The notes beneath the pieces are model-generated. The model made no database searches. It saw only the letters and a list, made by a program, of their open reading frames with translations, and had not been told where the DNA came from. From the NCBI GenBank assembly GCA_037957365.1, contig JARHVA010008348.1:154501-218500 (forward strand): a stretch of 64,000 bases of DNA, read 5' to 3'. The position numbers and the translations under genes were made by a program. Positions 46,081 to 58,516 of this stretch are shown here, in pieces. Within the stretch, counting starts at the first letter, position 1. Every line of letters begins with the position of its first letter. Source of the DNA: Torreya grandis (taxonomy: Eukaryota; Streptophyta; Pinopsida; Cupressales; Taxaceae).

Positions 46081-49000
46081 TAGAAAATTCAATTTCTCGT
46101 GAAGCTATTGGTCAGAGAGAATTGGATGTATTTTTTGCATACTTTTTGACTAAAATAATACAATCACTATACCCCAAGTAATTCATAAGATCTAGTGAAA
46201 TAATAGGTGGCTGATATGAGGACCAAGATAGAAGTGGGCACAACATTGTTTGGTGTCTTTATATAAGATAGACTTGAGACCATCAACGTAACTCAACACT
46301 ATGAGTCACCATGTCTTGGGAAGTCAGAAGAACTCATACAGTTCCTCGTCTCATGCATCTATGGTGACTAATTCTACTTTTCAAGGAGGCACATGTGATT
46401 ATCAACAAGCCTAATTGGTAGAATCACTAGGCTCCTAGAATTTTCTATAAACATCCATTAGATGATGGTGGATGATACTAAAGTAGAAAGGGTCATGAAA
46501 CTCTTTGCATATTATAAGGGAAGATTTGCATTCCCTATATAAGATATAAATAACCCTAGTATGAGGGCTATGATGTACCTCATACATTTAAAACTTTTCC
46601 CTAATGGATAGTGGATAGACATCACCAAGGCCTACCTATGCATTGTTCACCATATGACAGAGGGGATCAAGTTCAACATAGTAAAATTTATTTCTGAGGA
46701 TATGTTAAATAACACACTTGAATGTCATACAACATGATAGACCCTAAAATGGTGGTAAATGTTGATTTTAATTATGATGGAAGAGATTTACATGTCTGAT
46801 GGTGATAAATAAAACCTTTGGGTTTTCTTGATGCACAAGGACTCCCTAGTGCTGAACTACCAAAACTTCACCTACCCTCCCACCTTCTCCCAGAAGTACA
46901 AGACCCAATTGATGGGGTGGTGCATGCAGTACATAGAGGAATTTGAGATGGAATGGTACATCCCCAAGGATCTTCCAAAAATATTTTTGGAATGGTGACC
47001 TTCACCATTATGTATCACTTTTATGTAGTGCACTTGGCACTCATAGATGGCAACTGATCAGGCTAGTTGAAGCTTCCTTACATGTTTTCTACCAAGTACT
47101 TTTGGGATGCACTAAGGAGAATTACCAATGTGTAAATTTGGACATCTTGATGAAGGACATAGATTTGGAGATAATTAGGTTGTGATGCCAATATGTGTAC
47201 CTAGGGGAAAATGTACCAAAGATAAGGAGGATGACTTAGGATTTACTAACCTTCATACCCTCTAGAAGGAAGTAATACTCAAACATATACACATGTTATA
47301 CTATGGGATGAAGCTGATATAGAAGGGCATAAACCCTAATAAAGACAATGATCTCCCCCTTTAGATCAGTGATGAAGGGAAGCTAGCCCCTATAGTAGAG
47401 AATAAGTCTCCCTATAAAATTTGGGGAGAAACACTTAAATAAATTCAAGAGTACCTCTGGTTAAATATTTCCTTTAGCGAGGAAGCCATCCCCTCAACCT
47501 TAAGGAAAAAGCACATGACTTTCACATAAGGGACTACTTCTCCTAACAAGAAGGAGAAGATGAAGAAGTGTAAGGGGCCCATTGTAATGCCAATAATAAC
47601 CTTGGTAGAGATGGATGCATAAGAGGCACATGAGGAAATAAAAACACAAAAGGTACATGAAGAGATGGAGGAGGAGGAAGTAGGGACAAATTTTACATTA
47701 TTCAAGAAGGTGAAGTAAGAAAAGAACCTAGCACTGAAGAGGTTCAATGGGCCCTCCAAGGTGGCATTACTACCATGCTTGGATAATATATAATCCATCA
47801 AGAGCCTCACCCAAATAACCCACCACATAGCCTCCACAAACTGTGGAGGAAAAGAGAGAGGTATGGAGGAAACTAGGGATGAGTGAGGTATAAATCTTAA
47901 GTGTGATATCACTAGAAAAGAAAAGGGATGCCATGAGGAACAATGGCATGACCAAGGAAGGGATTAAGAAATTTGAGGCCAAGGAAAGGAAGGCCAAGGA
48001 AGAAAAGGCCTTAGCATGGGTAAAAAAAAATAAGTTTGAGAAAAAGAAGAAGGCCCAAGATGAAAAGGCCTTGAAATAGAGGGAAGAGAAAGAGGGGGAC
48101 ATAAGAATAGAACCAACAAAATAAGAAATAGAAAAGTCACCTAGCATCCCCAGTAGTAGAGTAAACCAAGCTATACTATAGGCACAACCAAGTAGCAAAG
48201 GGGAACTTAAAGACAAGGAGGGTGATACTGACACCTTGAAATAATAAATAGGGATGAATAAATCTAGTATAAATAGGAGAAGGGTGAAGCTAGCATTGAA
48301 GGGGAAGAAAAATTAGATAAAAGGGATAAGTCCAAATAAGAACCCATATATGAGTAGTACGAAGAAACCTTTGAGGAAAGCACTAAAGAGAGCAGTAACA
48401 CTAATGAAGAGTAAGAAGAGAAAATGGAGTTGGTCATCCTAGAATAAAAAGGTGTAGAGATAAGCCTAAGATAGAAGATTCAAAGGGATAGACTGATGAA
48501 AATTTATACATGTTAGAGTAAATTCCCCTTGGAGCTACCACAACTAGGATATACCAATAAATATTATTTACTTTTGATAACTATATGGATGAGCCTCACT
48601 TTGAGGTACTATAGAAGGCCATACTAGGCATAGATAAACTAGAAAAATGGCATAATAGCCTTCTCATAAATCCATGTGATATAAACCTAGTTAAGTCAGT
48701 GAACACACTCATCTGGATAGCCTTTCAAGTTGCATGTAATAACATTGTCAATTATGTTAGCACTTCAAAATGGAAGAAAATCACCCTAGATGTAAAAGAG
48801 GAAGCAAAGACCATGAAGTTCAAGTTTCAACAACTATCTAAACACATAGAAGCAACCAAGTCATCCCTATTAGATGACATTGACACTTTAAGCCTCTTAT
48901 AGGTTGAAATGGTATGCATGTTAGTGGATCAGATGTTCCCAAAGTTGAAGCCAAAGCTAGTGCAAGAGGAAGAAGATGACTCATGTGTTGTGTTAAAAAT

Positions 49001-49520
49001 ATATCTATCTATGAAACTTAAAGAGGTGAAATCACTCTTTGAAAAAATTTAAGAGGGAACAGATGTAATTGACACCATATTTTGTAGCTTCTCCAACTAA
49101 GTATCAGTCATAGACATGAAACTCAAGTAGGTAAAAGGGGAGAAGGAAGAGATGATGGTTTAGGTATACACTGCAAGTAGGTCAAAGTGCACCTAGATAA
49201 TGGGGAATTTCAATGCCTTAATTACCCATATCAAATACCAAGAAAAAATCTTAAAATAACTCTTTTGTGCCTTACAAACCAAGTCTTATGAACAAGGAGA
49301 AATATTGAATAGAGGAATGACAAAAGCTAAGGCAAACCTCAAGGCCTTCTAGAAGGAATTAGATAATATATATGTTCTCACACTCAACACCACCTCCATA
49401 GAAATAAATAGAACCATTGAGGAACTCAATCTCACTATCAAGGGCTTCAAGGAATTTGTCACTAAATTGAAGGAGAGCACACCTGAGTTATACATGTCAA
49501 AAGCATTGAAAGTCTAGTTT
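46081..49520 (+). pseudogene. E2 ORF3: long extra protein after integrase
   Basis: About 1,150 codons of coding-like sequence lie between integrase and the 3' LTR. An N-terminal globular part (46,216-47,250) reads MRTKIEVGTTLFGVFI, SEELIQFLVSCIYGD, TSLIGRITRLLEFSI, MRAMMYLIHLKLFPNG, VHHMTEGIKFNIVKFISEDM and YIEEFEMEWYIPKDL. A Lys/Glu-rich low-complexity middle (47,600-48,480) follows. The C-terminal coiled coil (48,600-49,510) includes EEAKTMKFKFQQLSKHIEAT, VEMVCMLVDQMFPKL and IEINRTIEELNLTIKGFKEF. The globular-linker-coiled-coil plan equals that of E1 ORF3. Frame changes are frequent. The 154/155-codon reverse frames at 47,445-48,234 are its shadows. Function is unknown. Confidence 0.7.
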
Positions 49521-49551
49521 AGGGGTGGAATAGAAATTTTGTATAGTGTAA
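49518..49551 (+). other. E2 polypurine tract
   Basis: TTTAGGGGTGGAATAGAAAT lies about 15 bases before the 3' LTR start and directly after the ORF3 end. It is the only purine-rich run there and fits the plus-strand primer position. Confidence 0.6.
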
Positions 49552-50844
49552 TTTTGGGCCCCTAATTTATCTAAGTATAGATCTATGCCAACTAATAATA
49601 CATATTGATGTGAGGTAATCACTTGGTATGATTGTCATTTTGGCATCTTTTGCACCAATTGGAATAATCATCATAAACCTATTACCAACTAGGAGGTGGT
49701 TAACTGGCACCTAATTTCTAAAGGAACCTTATTGAGTAAGTTACATGTGGTGATCATAGTTTGAATTGCACAAGGTGATGGAGTAAATGGAATGATAAAC
49801 TAAGGATCCACCTTAGCACCTAGCATGTGCCCTTCACCTTGGCACAAATATGCTATTATCTACTATAAATCCAAGCTCAATCCAAAAAGTAAGAGATGTG
49901 AATTGAGGTAGTGAAGCTCTACATAATTAGCTATGGATATCATAGATGCCATTAGCATAAGTTTAAGAATGGATGCCTTTAAGGATTCACATTATAGTGC
50001 CCATGCTCACCTATGAGCCTCTAGGCTAGTAGTAGCTTTAGATGAACATATGCTCTATTTCACTTGTTATGTACTCTATTTACTTGAACCTTGTTTAATG
50101 AAGAATGAAATTACACCTAATTGAATATTAATTCAGTATAGTGTCTATGGTAATGTTATTTAAATGTAAACTGAATGCAATGGTTACAATAGTGTAATTT
50201 CATTATATGAATGTTTTTTAAAGCTAAGTTATATTCTAGGTCATTAATGGCATCTTTGTGGTAAGTGATGATGTCAACATAACTTATGAATTATACTAAG
50301 TGTAAGAGAAGTCATGCACCCAAGATTTAATACCCTTATTTGGAGTACTAGCCTAAGCATGGACCCTTTATATTAAGAAATTTTTTTGACCCCTCAAGTG
50401 TTGGATGATGCTAAGATTAAAGAAATAAGGTCTTGTGCCTTTGAGATAATAGAAAAAATAAAATACAGACTTATTCCCTTATGACCATAAGTAGTTCCCC
50501 AAATAGGTTGTGTACCTATAGAACATTAGTCTAACCCAAAACTAGATTACACCAATGAACCTACCAATTTTGTTAATATAATGACCAGGTCCTATGAAGA
50601 ATGAGTTCTACCATGGCATAACTAGCACAACATAGGCCTTGGTTCTTTCTCTATTTCACTTCAAGTGAGTGTATAAGGCTTGCATCTTATGTGAAATTAT
50701 TATAACATAGTCGAGTGATAAATTTTAAGTGTTATAGAAACATGCCTTGTTTGTGCCTAGTTGTAATAAGTCAAGAATTGACTTGGAATAATAGGATAAG
50801 CACTAGATAGAGTGAACAAATTAAAACCTAGATTTCATACAACA
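49552..50844 (+). repeat. E2 3' LTR
   Basis: Direct repeat of 36,095-37,380. It starts TTTTGGGCCCCTAATTTATC (TG changed to TT) and ends ATACAACA. TATAAAT lies at 49,864-49,870. Confidence 0.9.
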
Positions 50845-50849
50845 AAGTA
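50845..50849. other. Right target-site copy of E2 (AAGTA)
   Basis: AAGTA directly after the LTR, identical to the left copy. Confidence 0.9.
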
Positions 50850-51110
50850 CAATAATTTAATTAAAAATTATAATATAAAAACACACATACTAAATGGTTC
50901 TATAATAAATAATGCAGACCTTTATTTTCATAATCTGGTACATAAGTTTAAATCCACTAATGAACAAATCAAACTCTAACATAAAGGAAATGAATCCATT
51001 GATAAATTTACTAATCATACTCATTATTTTCCATCAAAGAGTGTGAAAACACTCAAATTATCTTTCAATAATCACCCACATGATATATTAAATACATTAT
51101 TGGAAAAAAA
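50850..51110 (+). pseudogene. G2 gag continuation after E2
   Basis: Joining the two flanks at AAGTA keeps the frame used at 35,528-36,094. The continuation reads Q, stop, FN, stop, KL, stop, then YKNTHTKWFYNK, CRPLFS with TAA stops at likely Gln positions. A second frame is also protein-like here (LYFHNLVHKFKSTNEQIKL). Family membership cannot be shown from this short piece alone. Confidence 0.4.
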
Positions 51111-54100
51111 TAAATCAAACTACTTGTTATCAAGTTAAAATACACCATGTTAGGTTGTGAAACATATTATAACTAACATAATGGAAACACTCATAGGTTA
51201 TGGGTGACCTGTGATATGAGTGAATCTCTAGAGAAGACTATCTCCTCCTCAAACCATAGTACACCTAATTTAGGATTAGGTTGTAGTCCTAAAACCTACA
51301 TTGACAAGGCCTCCCTAAGATACACTAAAAATCTTATTCATGAAAAGAGAGAGAAGATGAAAAACTGAAAGTGAGGTAATGCACCAAGATTTGAGGGTAA
51401 CATCTACTGACCTAGAACAACATAATATGATTGATGAGGAATGAATGTCATGCTACATAATCTCTAAATGAGCTTTCTCTTAAATAAATGTTTTATATGG
51501 AGGTCTATAACTAGAGTGAATAAATAAATGGTCTTGTATAAGACATAATTAAGGAGATTCCATAATCGATCACTTGCATAACCTACTATAACACAACATA
51601 TGACCTACAAAATAATCCTATTGAACCAAGGTGAAGGTAAATGGACATACACAAGGGAAAACACTCTCTACCATGAGTGTAGATCCATAAATAACTTAAA
51701 TCACACAAGATAAAAGTAATGGAGAAGGTAAAAATTAGTCTTTATTCAATTCAAAGGCCTAAATCCAACATTATAAGGCTCTAAAAAGGTATATTTTTTC
51801 TATACCCAACAGAGGGATTACAAAACAAGGCATTTTTATCCCTTTTTCTAATAAATATGAGACAAGAGAGGAGATAAAATCACTAATAGACTACATACAT
51901 TTAGTTGTTACAACATAACTCATCCTATCCAAGAGAGAAAACAAGTGTAAATATGATCATTCGCCTCTCATCAGTGCACTAGGCCTACCACTTTGATGGT
52001 CTTTCATGGAATATGGTTGTAAGAGTGGAGGAGAGGGCTTCATTTTTCTATGTTTATCCTTTAGAGGGCTTTATCATACATGATTTGGTCAAATAGTTTC
52101 TCCACCCTTGGAAATAATTACCCTCCTTTTGCTAATGTCCTTAAGTCACCCATCTCCACCTCTTGTGCATGTTAAAGATTTGACTTGGGAAGGAATCCCA
52201 TATTCCATTTAGAGCCTTAAGGGTTGACTTATCATGGTTGACACTTTATGGAGGAGTTAAACATCTTTAATATCAATTTTCTAATTTTATAAACCCCATC
52301 ATTGTATTAATGACCCTTGATCTCCACCATTTATGGTTTTGAAAGACTATTCAAGAGAATTATTTGACATGCTTATCATGCTTGAGATATGATGTATTTA
52401 AAAAATTTAAGATCAACCACAAATCATATTATGAGTCCCCTTGGATAGGCTTGGAAAATTGGATCACCATCACATCTACCTATAAAAATCCTTGAATAAT
52501 CTATAAACTTGCATTTTCATGCTTAATAGTCCTATTTTTCTCTTTCATCCTATTTGTAAACTTGCGAATAAACCAATCAAAACCTAAAGAGACTCCTAAA
52601 AGCTTGTTAAAAATTTAAAAATTTGTGTTAAGGTCATTACCATCCTCATTTTTTTAATCATTAACATGATTTTTGTTCAACCTTGAAACTTTTCCAAATT
52701 GCTTACCTAGGCCTACAAGTGAGGTTTTCAAGCTAAAAAATTTTGATCATAACATTAGGTATCTAAAGAATAAGATATGGTAACCTAAAATAGTATAATA
52801 TTTCCTAAGCTTAAAACCTTCCTTGATAGCTTGAATCATTACCTTAAGTGTTGTATATAACTCTTTTAGCTCTCCCCTCATCTTTTTTTATGTTCTTGAG
52901 TACCATGAAGCCTTTTAGACAAGTGTTTGATGGTGTACTTGAACTTGTAGAAGGTTCACAATTTTGGCTTTGAGGCCTTAATAATCTAAACCTAACTCTC
53001 CATGATTATATGCCTATAGACTCTCATGAATCTTCTTAATCATATAGCTCATTAATAAACCTTTTATAACCTATCTACAACTTTATGTAGACCTTTAACT
53101 ATCTTATACCATGTTATAGCATATTAAATTATGTTGAAACACTAAAATTTAGCTATAGGTCTACAAACATCCCTTTAATATATTCTTGAAACCTATATAT
53201 GATACACTTAGATCTATAACCTTATTTAATAAGCTCCTTGATCCTTCTTATGACCTATAATTACTATAAACCTACCTTCAACTTATCTCTATACCTATAA
53301 TGTTTGTGAGGTCTTTTGTTTGGAAGAAGACTCATAACTTTTCAAGGTGAATTTTAGGCCTAAAAATTGGAGATCTAGGGCATCTTGACCATCTCCTAGT
53401 CTTCTAGGACCCCTATAATTCTTCTCTTCAAGTCATATTTCAAATTCACTAAGGGACCTTAAATCTCCTTCAACATGTTTATTAGATATTCAACTTGAAA
53501 TATTCATAATGGAATGGTGTATTAACTTATATCTTCCCAAGATGACATGTAACTTAAACCCAATATGGCAACATTTAGACCTAATAAGACTTTGTAGGGT
53601 AGGAATTATATCCTAAAGGGTAGGCATAAAATCCTAATTTTATCAATTTAACCTCCCTAAAACATGATTCATGCTTAATATCTTCTTTAACAACATACAT
53701 ACAAATACATATCATTGATACTCCTTGATTTGTGTGCTCTTGATGGATTTTTATAAGGTTTAAACCTTTAAATGTCTTCTTGATGATCGTAAGACTTACT
53801 TTAATTCTATAGACCTAGGTGGCATAACCATGTTGAATATTCCTAAAGACAAATCTTTTCATAGTCATATAACTCTCTTGGAAGGGTATTTGGATATGAG
53901 GAAGAGTCATTTAGATTGTTTGAAGCCCCTTTGAAAACCTCTTTTCTTTTATACTTGTAAAAGTCTCCTCAACATTGAAACCCTCTTGAAATACTAGCTT
54001 TGAATCTTATGTCTTGAAACCATATTTTTATTATCTTGGATAATATTATCATCACTCATATCACTTTTTACCACCATGCATTTCACCTAAACATGCTCAA

Positions 54101-55690
54101 AAACATCAAAAGATAGATTCACAGGCTATAGGGTTTTGGTAGGTTTTAGGGGTTACCTAAAATTTTATTGGATCCACATGATTTAAATATTTTCCATCAA
54201 TATTTATTAATTTTAATGGTTCCTAATAAATTTCCTAACCTCCTCCATCATCCATTCTTTACCATTCAATTGGATAAATGATTTCAAACCTTAAATTGTG
54301 CCTTCTTCAAGTTGTTTGTAGGCAATTTTAGGCTTCTTAAGGATGATTCATAGCTTTATTTGATTATTTCTTCCTAAAAACACCTATATATGACCCTTTA
54401 AGACATTATCCATTCTCTTTAATGATTATATTAATCCATGTAAATTTTGAGCAAAGATGGCACATCCTTTAAGACTACCTGAAGGTGCTTATGAGTGAAG
54501 TTTCGGGTCAATTTTACCTTATTTTAAGGTCTACAGGCATAATTTTCATCTTTTTTGGCTCAAGATGGTTTAACAATAGTGTGAGGTACCCTATGTTGAT
54601 GTCATATGGTATATTTAAGGTCAAGGTCACCTAAAACCCTGTAACAACCTGTAATCTCTTGAAAACCTTCACATTTGAGGGCTTTTATGCCCTATTTTAA
54701 ATGTTGAAGAATTAATGAGAGATTGAGACATTTCCTATATTCTTTAAGAAGGTTTTCAATCTTGTATTCAAACATAAATCTCCTCAAACCCTTGTAATTT
54801 GTTCCTCCAAGACCAAAACTTACCATTTTCTAGACCTATAACTTCATGAAAGCTTTGTTTATGGCTTGTACTCATGTGATTCCACTTGAAACCTAATATT
54901 TACTCCATTAATAAATATTATATTAATTTTATAACCTACATATAAGGCTCTAATACCATAAACACTCTAAAATGATCATTTTTCTCTGTTGAAGTTGTAA
55001 AGAAACATGTAAAAGTTGACTAAAAATTTGGATTTTGAAGCCTTAGTCATTGAGGAGACTTGAAATTATGATAAAATTTTGATCTTGGTGATTTTATATT
55101 GATAATCTCCTCATCCAACCTAAAAAAACATCTCTAGAGTAATAGAAATGCTATGATCATGCTTGTGATGGATAATGGTTTGGCTGAGACCAGGTGCACT
55201 CCTCCATGTTGAGAGAGTTGAAGAATACTAAGAGTCAATAATGGAAGGAAAATAAGATTTCTAATGACTTTTTACCATTTTTACGAGATTTAGGGGTAAT
55301 AAAGAGTCGTCACATATCGAGAAAGACTAGTTGAAACTTAAATAGTGATTTTCTCTCTTAAATGACTTTAATGGCTTCAAATATGACCTCTTTGACCCTT
55401 TGTGTCCTCATAAGTACTTTCTATGATCCCTTTCTTTGTTATGACCTTGATATTCATTTTAAGACTCTTATTGACCTTATTTTTCATAGGAAATCACATG
55501 TGATTAGACCATAATCAAGCTTATGAAGACCTTTTAGAATGTTTCAACACTTCTATCATGGATTGACAAATTGGTATAAGACATTTTTAGGCACATCTCT
55601 CATTTATACACCTTCAAAAATACCTTAATTCAAACATGAACCTATTCAATACCATTTACAAATCTCTTACATTGGTAGACATCCATGTGG
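51111..55690. other. Unexplained ~4.6 kb region, possible non-coding insertion
   Basis: Between two parts of what looks like one gag gene lie 4.6 kb without a usable frame on either strand. The plus strand is rich in C+T, with recurrent AACC, CTTGA and CCTATA words. Near 55,270-55,310 the motif AGGGGTAATAAAGAGTCGTCACAT resembles the GAGTCGCCAC words seen near ends of large plant Gypsy elements, so a degraded non-coding element is plausible. I could not find paired LTRs or a target duplication. Confidence 0.4.
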
Positions 55691-55699
55691 GTTCTAAGA

Positions 55700-56420
55700 G
55701 GAATAGCTTGGGAATCACTGGTTATGGAATGGAGCTTTGACAGGGTTGTAATGACTCTATATAATAATTTTTATATATTATTTGAAGAAGCATCATGCCA
55801 ACCTAAGCTTTCAAACATGAGCAAGGTCTCAAATAAGAATAATCTACTTAAGAAACATGATAAATCATGGACGTACATAATTATAATTCATAATAATAAT
55901 CATGAAGGTGTTATGGAGCTCATACTCAACTAATTTTTGGAAAAAATACCCCTCTCCAAGTGGGAAAGTGGCATAGGTACCAAGGGTGGATAGAATAGCC
56001 AACACTACTCCCTAATTACTATCACCCTCCTCATCAACTGGATAAGAGTAAGGGCCAACCATTTTGTACTTATCATGGAATTAATGGTCATATTAATAAT
56101 TATTATTATGAATTATAAGAGAAATTAAAATAACTAACAAATAAAATAAATGTCTCAATTCAAAAAATGGATAATAAGATAAAATGGTTTCCATATTTAC
56201 CTTCAAAATATCCAAATTTTAAACACAAAAAATCTAAAAAATATCTAATACAAGATTTATCTAATGACAAAAATTAATATATAATTGATAATTCCCAACT
56301 TAACAATATAATAAATGAAAAAGCATTAACACAGGAGTATTCTAATTTAAATTTTTTTAAAGTGCATACTAAGCTTCCTACAAAATTATGGATACTTAAG
56401 ATACCAAAATCATAAATTTA
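55700..56420 (+). pseudogene. G2 gag C-terminal part with zinc-knuckle-like motif
   Basis: In the frame of the line starts the sequence reads HTQLIFGKNTPLQVGKWHRY, then LLPNYYHPPHQLDKSKGQPF, then CTYHGINGHINNYYYEL at 56,065-56,115, and INVSIQKMDNKIKWFPYLPS. The C-x-x-H-G-x-x-G-H-x(4)-[C] pattern followed by a charged helix is the standard end of many plant Gypsy Gag proteins; the last Cys is Tyr here. It may complete the capsid part at 35,528-36,094. The 82-codon frame at 55,685 is in another phase and unsupported. Confidence 0.6.
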
Positions 56421-57118
56421 GTGTAATGAAACACATGTACATAATGAAATAACTATTTAAAGTGCAAGTAATAAACAACCAATTGATTATTCTTCATTTT
56501 TATTCCCAACAAGTTGGAAAGTTTCTTAGGTTTTAAATGTTAAAATTATAAATCAAAGATGCAACAAACTAGTCCTAAATCTACCAATTCATACCAACAT
56601 AACATAGTTTAAGCATTCACATAAATTAAATTTTCAAATATATATCAAAATACCTCAATTAAAGCCCTTGGCTTTCTTTCCACTTTGAGTATTTTCCAGT
56701 TTGATTTTTCAAACAATTTGAGTTAATTGCCAAAAACACTCTTACAAAACTTTCAATGCACATTCTTTATGACATTCTAATTGATTATTATTCGTATCTA
56801 TCATTTTATGGTTTGTTTTGCACTTACATGATCATATTTACCTAGTCTTACATTCTACATGAGCACACATATATTCCTACCCATTGTGTGTATGAACATC
56901 CTTATCTACATCATTGTGACTCATTTACACATATATTGGATCCCTTTTTCTTTCCTTCCTTTCCTGTCACACTATACATTAGCACTTTATTGAGGATTGT
57001 TCAAATCCCTCCCATTTTATATCTTTTTTAAACCTTACTTATTATAATTTGTCTAATATTTTAAGTTCAAATATTTTTAAACAATCAGATATTTCAAAAA
57101 TTATAAAAAAATTATGTG

Positions 57119-57120
<2 letters not shown>
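56421..57120. other. Non-coding AT-rich interval
   Basis: No supported frame. Coding-like sequence from gag fades after about 56,420 (words such as KVHTKLPTKLWILKIPK are just before). Nothing further is recognised up to the AT microsatellite. Confidence 0.4.

Positions 57121-57184
<64 letters not shown>
57121..57184. repeat. (AT)32 microsatellite
   Basis: An uninterrupted 64-base AT run. Perfect purity in otherwise heavily mutated DNA shows ongoing slippage. The 63-codon frame across it (repeating YI) is not a gene. Confidence 0.97.
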
Positions 57185-57187
<3 letters not shown>

Positions 57188-57497
57188 AGATAAAATCAAA
57201 ATCGGGACCTACAAGCATCTCTCAAAAAAATTTAGCTTAATTCTTTACATATGTTATTTATTTCATGATAAGTAGATATCATATCTCAATTTTCATTACA
57301 CAATATTTTTCACAAGGTATTTAAGTGTAATACAAGACATACTATTACATTATATTTTTGATATCAGGCTTTCCTTATTACCCAACAACCTTGCTATGTT
57401 TGGTGAATATGCTTTTTCTCCATGAACTCTTTAAAATCTTGTATCTATCCACAACATTTATACCATTATGAGTTTTATATCATCTAAATGGTTTTAT

Positions 57498-57730
57498 AAT
57501 CACTTATACTTTACATTTTGTTACATAGATATGTAATTTTTTAAAAATGACATTCACACATATGATTGATGTAATCAATCACCTTTATATGATTGATTCA
57601 TTCATACATTTTAAATTTATTTTCTAACAATGACATTCATACGTATAATTAATTTTCTAATCATTCATACTTTACATTGTGTTACATAGATATGTTATTA
57701 TCTAACAATGGCATTCATACACGTGATTAA
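57498..57730 (+). repeat. 161-base spaced duplication with internal repeats
   Basis: AATCACTTATACTTTACATT at 57,498 and AATCATTCATACTTTACATT at 57,659 begin similar stretches sharing GTTACATAGATATGT and AATG(A/G)CATTCA(C/T)AC. A further copy of AATGACATTCATAC lies between them near 57,628, so the block is a partly nested tandem array. Confidence 0.75.
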
Positions 57731-58494
57731 TAATCTATGATTATTTTTAAAATTATTATTTTATTGCATTTTATGCTAGGCATTTATTGCTTATTGTGTG
57801 TGGCCCTCGGTATTGTGTGTGGAATATATACATATTTTTTCTTCTGTGGAATCATTATCACACATGAGTGTGGCCTTTGGATTTATTTGTTTATCAAAAT
57901 TCATGTCCTTTTTATGTGGCCATTGGGCCTTATGTGTGACATATTATGCAAATTATGTGACATTATGTGACATTAATTATATTTTCATTAATATTTACTA
58001 TGGTTTGATGATACATTTCATGCACATGTTAATTATGTGTTTTAATGTTATATCTATCTAACACGTGTTTCATATGCAAATTTAATGATATATTCAATAC
58101 TATGATGCAATCTAATTCAAATGTTCAAACTAATACTTAATTATTATATCTTTCACATATGATTTATTTTGAGATAAATAAATTGTAGTATACACATCTC
58201 ATCTCAAATAGAGGGCATTATATTGGGCTTGCCTTGATAATTCAAGCCTCATGAGCAACAAATTTTAAATTTATGAAAGCATACAGTTTTCAAAATATAG
58301 AAAAATTATTTTTTTTCAAATAATAGGGGAATGTGAGATGAATATGCACTCATTACTACAACAAATTCAATACATATCAACATATACTTGATGTATATGC
58401 ATGGACATGTGTAAAGGTAGTTATAAGTTGAAAACAATTACAAGTTACAAGTCTCAAAAATTAAAAATTCAATAAATATTCAATATAAATTTGG

Positions 58495-58516
58495 TATATA
58501 TATATATATATATATA
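58495..58516. repeat. (TA)11 tract
   Basis: A simple TA run of about 22 bases flanked by GG on both sides. Confidence 0.9.

Larger units (their letters stand above)
36095..50844 (+). mobile_element. E2: complete Ty3/Gypsy element with post-integrase ORF3
   Basis: E2 is 14.75 kb, bounded by 1,286- and 1,293-base LTRs and a perfect AAGTA target duplication. The order is LTR, primer site, gag, protease, RT, RNase H, integrase, a ~1.5 kb spacer, ORF3, purine tract, LTR. Domain order places it in Ty3/Gypsy. The tRNA-Asp-like primer site and extra downstream ORF suggest the Athila/Tat branch. The LTRs differ by about 20% over the first 200 bases compared, so it is older than E1. All frames are broken. 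Confidence 0.9.

Noticed and set aside
47445..48234. Two overlapping 154/155-codon reverse-strand frames
   Set aside because: They mirror the Lys/Glu-rich low-complexity part of E2 ORF3 on the forward strand and are Ser/Phe/Leu-rich, the usual shadow composition.
57049..57240. 63-codon frame with repeating YI
   Set aside because: Produced by the (AT)32 microsatellite.
57737..58061. Overlapping 77- and 87-codon hydrophobic frames as a small membrane protein
   Set aside because: Built from repeated TGTG/ATGTG words in AT-rich non-coding DNA; no start context and no conservation evidence.
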